Part shown: in pieces, positions 59,496-64,000 of the stretch | Numbering within the stretch: position 1 is the first letter of the stretch | Layout: each line of letters opens with the position of its first letter | Source of the DNA: Aeromicrobium choanae | GTDB taxonomy: Bacteria; Actinomycetota; Actinomycetes; Propionibacteriales; Nocardioidaceae | Assembly: GCF_900167475.1 (NCBI RefSeq) | Contig: NZ_LT796768.1 | Location: 2,294,001-2,358,000, forward strand | Direction: 5' to 3' | DNA: 64,000 nt | Made by a program: the position numbers and the translations under genes | The notes under the pieces: generated by a model | What the model saw: only the letters and a program-made list of their open reading frames with translations | Database searches by the model: none | Told to the model about the DNA's origin: nothing

Positions 59496-60556
59496 CCGCC
59501 CCCCTGCCCGATCCTGTCGTGCCCGGGCCGGTCCTGGTCATCGGCTGCGGCCTGATCGGCACCTCGGTGGCGCTCGGGCTGCGCGATCTGGGCGTTCAGG
59601 TGCACCTGCGGGACGCGCGTCCCTCGAACGTCGAGCTCGCCGCGTCACTGGGCGCCGGGACGGCCGACCCGGTGGCGGCGCCCGCGCTCGTCGTCGTCGC
59701 CGTGCCGCCCGCCGCGGTCGTCGACACCGCCCGCGCCGCCCTCGCCGAGTTCCCCTCCGCCGTGGTCACCGACGTGGCCAGCGTGAAGGGCTCCGTGTCC
59801 GGGACGCTCACCGATCCGCGCTTCGTCGGCGGCCATCCGATGGCCGGCAAGGAGCGCTCCGGGCCGATGGCCGCCTCGGCACTGCTGTTCGAGGGCCGTG
59901 CCTGGGCCGTGGTGCCCACCGACGGCACCGACCCCGGCGCGATCGCGCTGGTCGAGCAGGTCGCGACGGCCCTCGGGTCGGTGGTCCGCCGCATGGACGC
60001 CGCGTCCCACGACCGGGCCGTCGCGCTCGTCTCGCATGTGCCGCACCTGGTCTCGGCGCTGACCGCCGGACTGCTCACGCAGGCCGACGGCGACGACCTG
60101 GCCCTTGCGGGACAGGGACTGCGCGACGTCATCCGGATCGCCGGCAGTGACCGCGGCCTGTGGGTCGACATCATCGGCAGCAACGCCGGCCAGGTGGGGG
60201 ACATCCTCGACGACCTGGCGGTCCGGCTCGACGACCTGCGGTCCGCGGTGCGCAGCGCCGACGGCTCCGTGGCCGAGCACCTCGACCGCGGCCGGGCGGG
60301 CGTCGCCCGGGTGCCCGGCAAGCACGGCGAGCAGCCTGCGGCACTCGCCAGCGTCTTCGTCTCCATCGACGACACCCCGGGCGAGCTGTCGCGGCTCTTC
60401 GCCGCCATCGGCGATGCCGGGGTCAACATCGAGGACATGCGCATCGACCACGAGCTCGGACGCCTCGTCGGCGTCGTCGAGGTCGTGGTGCAGGCCGGCG
60501 TCGCCGAGCACCTGCACACCGCCCTGATCGAACGCGGCTGGGCCGCCTTCCGCTGA
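59492..60556 (+). CDS. tyrA: prephenate dehydrogenase with C-terminal ACT domain
   Basis: The 354-residue protein has the NAD motif VIGCGLIGTSVALGL (about residues 15-29), VTDVASVKG, the catalytic-region GGHPMAGKERSGP and SHVPHLVSALTA, and an ACT domain from about residue 285 (FVSIDDTPGELSRLFAAIGDAGVNIEDMR region). It oxidatively decarboxylates prephenate on the way to tyrosine; the ACT domain suggests feedback control by tyrosine or another amino acid. Confidence 0.93.
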   Translation: MTAPLPDPVVPGPVLVIGCGLIGTSVALGLRDLGVQVHLRDARPSNVELAASLGAGTADPVAAPALVVVAVPPAAVVDTARAALAEFPSAVVTDVASVKGSVSGTLTDPRFVGGHPMAGKERSGPMAASALLFEGRAWAVVPTDGTDPGAIALVEQVATALGSVVRRMDAASHDRAVALVSHVPHLVSALTAGLLTQADGDDLALAGQGLRDVIRIAGSDRGLWVDIIGSNAGQVGDILDDLAVRLDDLRSAVRSADGSVAEHLDRGRAGVARVPGKHGEQPAALASVFVSIDDTPGELSRLFAAIGDAGVNIEDMRIDHELGRLVGVVEVVVQAGVAEHLHTALIERGWAAFR

Positions 60557-60564
60557 GGAGATCC

Positions 60565-61218
60565 ATGACCGACGTCATCGCCATCGACGGGCCCTCGGGC
60601 TCGGGCAAGTCCAGCACCTCGCGAGGAGTGGCCTCGCGGCTGGGCTACGCCTACCTGGACACGGGTGCGATGTACCGCGCGATGACGTGGGCGCTGCTGC
60701 AGCGAGGCGTCGACGTGCACGACCCCGCGGCCGTGGCGGCCGCGGCGAGCGAGGTGGTGCTGACCTCCGGCACCGATCCGCAGGCGCCCACGATCGCCGC
60801 CGACGGGGTCGACGTCTCCGAGCCGATCCGCGGTGACGCCGTCACCGCAGCGGTGAGCCCGGTCGCCACCGTGCCGCAGGTGCGGAGCCAGCTCGTGGCG
60901 CTGCAACGGGCCGCCATCGCGCAGTCCACCGGCGGCATCGTGGTCGAGGGCCGCGACATCGGCACGGTCGTCGCGCCCGACGCCTCGCTGAAGATCTACC
61001 TCGTCGCCGACCCCGTGGCGCGCGCCCGCCGCCGCGCCCTGGAACTGGGCGTGGAGGACGCCGAGGCGATGCGCGAGGCCCTCGCCCGGCGCGACGCGAT
61101 CGACTCCAACCGCGCCGCCTCGCCGCTGGCCCAGGCCGACGATGCCGTCGTCGTCGACGGGACCGATCTGAGCCTCGACGAGGTCATCGACCGCATCGTG
61201 GCGCTCGCCCGTCCCTGA
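60565..61218 (+). CDS. cmk: cytidylate kinase
   Basis: The 217-residue kinase has P-loop GPSGSGKSSTS (about residues 8-18), YLDTGAMYRAMTW and GGIVVEGRDIGTVVAPDA, all typical of Cmk. It phosphorylates CMP and dCMP. GAGGAG precedes ATG 60565. In many relatives the GTPase gene der follows; here a new transcription unit (rpsP) does. Confidence 0.95.
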   Translation: MTDVIAIDGPSGSGKSSTSRGVASRLGYAYLDTGAMYRAMTWALLQRGVDVHDPAAVAAAASEVVLTSGTDPQAPTIAADGVDVSEPIRGDAVTAAVSPVATVPQVRSQLVALQRAAIAQSTGGIVVEGRDIGTVVAPDASLKIYLVADPVARARRRALELGVEDAEAMREALARRDAIDSNRAASPLAQADDAVVVDGTDLSLDEVIDRIVALARP

Positions 61219-61243
61219 CGTTCGTCCCGGGACGCGAGGCGGA

Positions 61244-61273
61244 TTGGAACGCGGCTGCCGGTTCTGGCAGAAT
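61244..61273 (+). promoter_or_regulatory. promoter of the rpsP operon
   Basis: TTGGAA (61244-61249) and CAGAAT (61268-61273) are 18 bases apart and 130 bases before rpsP, giving a leader of about 120 nt. Confidence 0.45.
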
Positions 61274-61402
61274 GGGCGCTTGCGTCCGGAATCGGTGCGG
61301 CCCTCTCTCCCGCCGAGCCCGGCCCCTCGATGAAGACCGGGCATGCCCCACACGCCGGGTCGCCGTCACCACAGTTCGACACCTCAAGGAGACACCACAC
61401 TC

Positions 61403-61882
61403 GTGGCAGTCAAGATTCGCCTCAAGCGGATGGGCAAGATCCGCACGCCGTTCTACCGCATCGTCGTTGCCGACAGCCGCACCAAGCGTGACGGCCGCGT
61501 CATCGAGGAGATCGGCACGTACAACCCCAAGACCGATCCGTCGACCATCAACGTCGACTCCGATCGCGCCCAGTACTGGCTCGGCGTCGGCGCGCAGCCG
61601 ACCGAGGCCGTCGCGGCGATCCTCAAGCTCACCGGTGACATCGGTGGCGAGTCGTCCCTCAAGCAGCCCGAGCCCAAGGCCGACAAGGCCGAGCTCTTCA
61701 ACGCCGCGCTGAAGGACCTGCACGCCGAGCCCAAGAAGTCGGCCACCACCAAGGCCAAGAAGGCCGAGGAGCCCAAGGCCGAGGAGACCCCGGCCGAGGA
61801 GCCCAAGGCTGAGGAGCCCAAGGCTGAGGAGCCGAAGGCCGAGGAGACCCCGGCCGAGGACACGAAGGCCGACGAGGCCTGA
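61403..61882 (+). CDS. rpsP: 30S ribosomal protein S16 with a long acidic repeat tail
   Basis: The 159-residue protein starts with the S16 core ([39 protein letters not shown], to about residue 85). Typical S16 is 80-90 residues. Here residues about 110-159 are a run of EEPKAEE and TPAEE units, disordered, made of repeated GAGGAGCCCAAGGC-type DNA. Tails on S16 are seen in other high-GC actinobacteria. GTG 61403 follows AAGGAG by 12 bases. Confidence 0.95.
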   Translation: MAVKIRLKRMGKIRTPFYRIVVADSRTKRDGRVIEEIGTYNPKTDPSTINVDSDRAQYWLGVGAQPTEAVAAILKLTGDIGGESSLKQPEPKADKAELFNAALKDLHAEPKKSATTKAKKAEEPKAEETPAEEPKAEEPKAEEPKAEETPAEDTKADEA

Positions 61883-61884
61883 TC

Positions 61885-62136
61885 ATGGCCGCTCCCATGC
61901 AGGAGGTCGTCGAGCACCTCGTCGCCGGCATCGTCGACAACCCCGACGAGGTCACGGTCCGCGCCAAGCAGACCCGGCGCGGCGAGCTGTTCGAGGTTCG
62001 GGTCAACCCGAACGACCTCGGCAAGGTCATCGGTCGTCAGGGTCGCACGGCCACGGCGATCCGCACCGTCGCATCGGCCATCGCCGGTGCCGACGGCGCG
62101 CGGATCGACTTCGTGGACGTCGACCGGCGTCGCTGA
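61885..62136 (+). CDS. khpA: KH-domain RNA-binding protein KhpA
   Basis: The 83-residue protein is a single KH domain with the loop GKVIGRQGRT (GxxG). It binds RNA, usually with KhpB, and in other bacteria affects sRNAs and cell growth. It begins two bases after the rpsP stop, between S16 and rimM as in most Gram-positives. Confidence 0.93.
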   Translation: MAAPMQEVVEHLVAGIVDNPDEVTVRAKQTRRGELFEVRVNPNDLGKVIGRQGRTATAIRTVASAIAGADGARIDFVDVDRRR

Positions 62137-62143
62137 GCCGACC

Positions 62144-62656
62144 ATGCGCGTCGTCGTCGGTCGGATCGGCCGTGCCCACGGCATCCGCGGCGACCTCTCC
62201 GTCGATCCCAGGACCGACGAGCCCGAACGGCGTTTCGCCGTGGGCTCGTCGGTCCTGTGTCGTGACGGGGAGCTGACGATCACCTCCAGCCGTCCCCACT
62301 CCGGCAAGTGGCTCATGCACTTCGAGCAGATCCCCGACCGCACCGCGGCCGAGCGCTTCCACGGCGCCGTCCTCGAGGTCGAGGTCGATCCCGATGAGGT
62401 CCCCGAGGACGACGCCTTCTACGACCACCAGCTCGTCGGGCTGGCCGTCACGGTCGGTGGCGAGCCGCGCGGCCGCGTCCTCGACGTGCTGCACCTGCCC
62501 GCCCACGACTCCCTGCTGGTCGAGGTCGACGGGCGGCGCGTCCAGGTCCCGTTCGTCGAGGCGCTCGTGCCCGAGGTCGACCTCGAGGCCGGCACCGTGA
62601 CGATCGAGGACCGCCCGGGGCTGCTGAACCCCGAGAAAGCGGACGAGGTGCGCTAG
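62144..62656 (+). CDS. rimM: 16S rRNA maturation factor RimM
   Basis: The 170-residue protein has the RimM N-domain ([18 protein letters not shown]) and a PRC-barrel ([38 protein letters not shown]). It helps S19 and the 30S head to mature. TAG stop overlaps trmD GTG by one base. Confidence 0.93.
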   Translation: MRVVVGRIGRAHGIRGDLSVDPRTDEPERRFAVGSSVLCRDGELTITSSRPHSGKWLMHFEQIPDRTAAERFHGAVLEVEVDPDEVPEDDAFYDHQLVGLAVTVGGEPRGRVLDVLHLPAHDSLLVEVDGRRVQVPFVEALVPEVDLEAGTVTIEDRPGLLNPEKADEVR

Positions 62657-63345
62657 TGCGCATCGACGCCCTCTCGATCTTCCCCGACTACTTCGCTCCG
62701 CTGGAGCTGTCCCTGCCGGGCAAGGCGCGCCGCGCCGGCCTGGTGGACTTCCACGCGCACGACCTGCGCGACTGGGCCCACGACCGTCACCGCACGGTCG
62801 ACGACACGCCCTACGGCGGTGGCGCCGGCATGGTGATGAAGCCCGAGCCGTGGGGCGAGGCCCTGGACGCCGTCTGCACCGACGCGGCGGTCGTCATCGT
62901 GCCGACCCCCTCGGGCGCTCCCTTCAGCCACGCCGAGGCGGTGCGGCTGTCGGGTGCGGACCAGCTCGTGTTCGCCTGCGGCCGGTACGAGGGCATCGAC
63001 CAGCGCGTGCTCGACCACGCGGCCACCCGCTGGGAGGTCCGCGAGATCTCCCTGGGCGACTTCGTCGTCAACGGGGGAGAGGTGGCGGCCCTGGCGATCA
63101 TCGAGGCGGTCGTGCGGCTGCTGCCCGGGTTCATGGGCAACCCCGAGAGCCTCGCGGAGGAGTCGCACGCCGACGGCCTCCTGGAGTACCCCGTCTACAC
63201 CAAGCCCGCCTCGTGGCGCGGACTCGACGTCCCGCCGATCCTGCTGTCGGGCGATCACGGGCGGATCGCGGACTGGCGACGGGAGCAGTCCCGCGTGCGC
63301 ACGCAGCAGCGTCGTCCCGATTTAACACGCGACCTCAGTGAGTAA
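62656..63345 (+). CDS. trmD: tRNA (guanine37-N1)-methyltransferase
   Basis: The 229-residue SPOUT enzyme has [32 protein letters not shown], the trefoil-knot [11 protein letters not shown] and [13 protein letters not shown]. It methylates G37 in tRNAs read by CNN codons, preventing frameshifts. It ends the rpsP operon; the last two codons carry a GTAAC motif shared with the amtB control region. Confidence 0.95.
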   Translation: MRIDALSIFPDYFAPLELSLPGKARRAGLVDFHAHDLRDWAHDRHRTVDDTPYGGGAGMVMKPEPWGEALDAVCTDAAVVIVPTPSGAPFSHAEAVRLSGADQLVFACGRYEGIDQRVLDHAATRWEVREISLGDFVVNGGEVAALAIIEAVVRLLPGFMGNPESLAEESHADGLLEYPVYTKPASWRGLDVPPILLSGDHGRIADWRREQSRVRTQQRRPDLTRDLSE

Positions 63346-63357
63346 CACGTTCGTAAC
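63342..63357. promoter_or_regulatory. GlnR-like box upstream of amtB
   Basis: GTAAC-N6-GTAAC (spacer ACGTTC) has the half-site spacing of actinobacterial GlnR sites (GTnAC-N6-GaAAC). It lies 105 bases before amtB, whose homologues are main GlnR targets, and overlaps the trmD stop. The remaining bases to 63461 hold no gene. Confidence 0.4.
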
Positions 63358-63461
63358 CGCTCTGGCGGGCCTCCGTAATCGGCCTTGAGCAGGATCGGTG
63401 GAGCGCCGCGGCAAGGGAGCTCGGCCGCCCCCCACGTGTTACCTACTGCAAAGAGGTTGAA

Positions 63462-64000
63462 ATGGAACCCGGGACCATCTGGCTGCTGATCTGTGCAGCT
63501 CTCGTTCTCTTCATGACGCCGGGACTGGCGTTCTTCTACGGCGGACTCGTCAAGGCCCAGAGCGTCATCTCCATGATGATGCTGAGCTTCGGTGCGATGG
63601 GTCTGGTCTTCGTGCTGTGGATCCTCTACGGCTTCAACATGGGCTCGGCCGGCTCGTCCGACATCATCGACGGCTGGCTGGCGAACCCCTTCTCGGACTT
63701 CGCCCTGCAGGACCTGGCCACCGGTGACGGCGCGTCCGGCCTGGCCGGCGTCGCCTTCGGCGCGACGTTCGCCGTGATCACGACCGCGCTGATCTCGGGC
63801 GCCGTCGCCGATCGTGCGCGCTTCTTCCCCTGGATGCTCTTCTCCGGCCTGTGGGCCACGATCGTCTACTTCCCCTCCCAGGGTTGGGTGTGGGGCTTCG
63901 ACGACGAGGGCCTGACGGGCTGGATCGGCACGCTCACGATCGGTGACGCGGTCCCGATCGACTGGGCCGGCGGCACGGTCGTCCACATCAGCGCCGGTGC
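63462..64000 (+). CDS. amtB: ammonium transporter AmtB, N-terminal part
   Basis: About 180 residues are present before the window ends. They match Amt: TIWLLICAALVLFMTPGLAFFYGGLV, the segment with SVISMMMLSFGAMGLVFVLWILYGF (helices 1-2), GAVADRARFFPWMLFSGLWATIVYFP and the conserved WAGGTVVHISAG. AGAGG precedes ATG 63462. glnK and glnD often follow in this phylum. The channel carries ammonium or ammonia. Confidence 0.95.
   Translation, partial: MEPGTIWLLICAALVLFMTPGLAFFYGGLVKAQSVISMMMLSFGAMGLVFVLWILYGFNMGSAGSSDIIDGWLANPFSDFALQDLATGDGASGLAGVAFGATFAVITTALISGAVADRARFFPWMLFSGLWATIVYFPSQGWVWGFDDEGLTGWIGTLTIGDAVPIDWAGGTVVHISAG

Overview
The window is high-GC actinobacterial chromosome. The rRNA genes, the fused FO synthase, coenzyme F420 genes, SteA/SteB, TlyA and the gene order around nadK, recN, pyrG, xerD, scpA and scpB all fit Actinomycetota. 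The 16S variable regions and the dispersed palindromes look to me like Nocardioidaceae, most likely Aeromicrobium or a close relative; that genus call is from memory, not from a search. Apart from the ends, the window is well packed, mostly with core genes.

Layout. (1) 1-5.1 kb: two tandem small lipoproteins, then a minus-strand operon fbiC - flavin monooxygenase - cofC for F420 precursor synthesis. The CofH half of this FbiC has lost its radical-SAM cysteine loop and a 66-bp repeat array sits in its linker. (2) 5.2-10.8 kb: ftsE, ftsX, an M23 peptidase, smpB, an amidohydrolase, and tmRNA. (3) 10.9-14.9 kb: an Old Yellow Enzyme homologue, an F420-type PPOX protein, an MBL hydrolase, a cold-shock protein and an NYN/OST-HTH protein. 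(4) 15.0-24.9 kb: a Tad (Flp) pilus locus with two very short Flp pilins, TadE, a TadG-like protein, CpaB, CpaE, CpaF, TadB, TadC and a large secreted Ig-like adhesin. (5) 24.9-29.1 kb: VKOR, a second Baeyer-Villiger-type monooxygenase behind a perfect palindromic operator, a 3-methyladenine glycosylase and a GDSL esterase. (6) 29.2-38.7 kb: a CitA/CitB-type two-component system divergent from a tripartite tricarboxylate transporter (tctCBA) with a universal stress protein, then an acyltransferase, a coupled 39-residue microprotein with a DsbA/FrnE protein, another universal stress protein and tyrS. (7) 38.7-44.5 kb: a complete rrn operon (16S-23S-5S, no spacer tRNA) with two recognisable promoters. 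(8) 44.6-61.2 kb: a long co-directional housekeeping run from a TPR protein and SSB through HAD, tlyA, nadK, recN, steA, steB, pyrG, nudF, xerD, parA, scpA, scpB, rluB, tyrA and cmk. (9) 61.2-64.0 kb: rpsP-khpA-rimM-trmD and the start of amtB.

Themes. Two systems that in relatives control septal peptidoglycan hydrolases (FtsEX plus M23, and SteA/SteB) lie in one window. smpB and its RNA partner ssrA are 1.6 kb apart. F420 is both made (cofC, fbiC) and probably used (PPOX protein). A repeated local signature, a TANNNT -10 hexamer ending 6-7 nt before the start codon, marks at least ten genes and points to widespread leaderless transcription. I found no CRISPR array, prophage, insertion sequence or clear genomic island. 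The strongest unexplained items are the degenerate FbiC, the 63-bp palindrome family, the Tad-linked adhesin and the DsbA-coupled microprotein.
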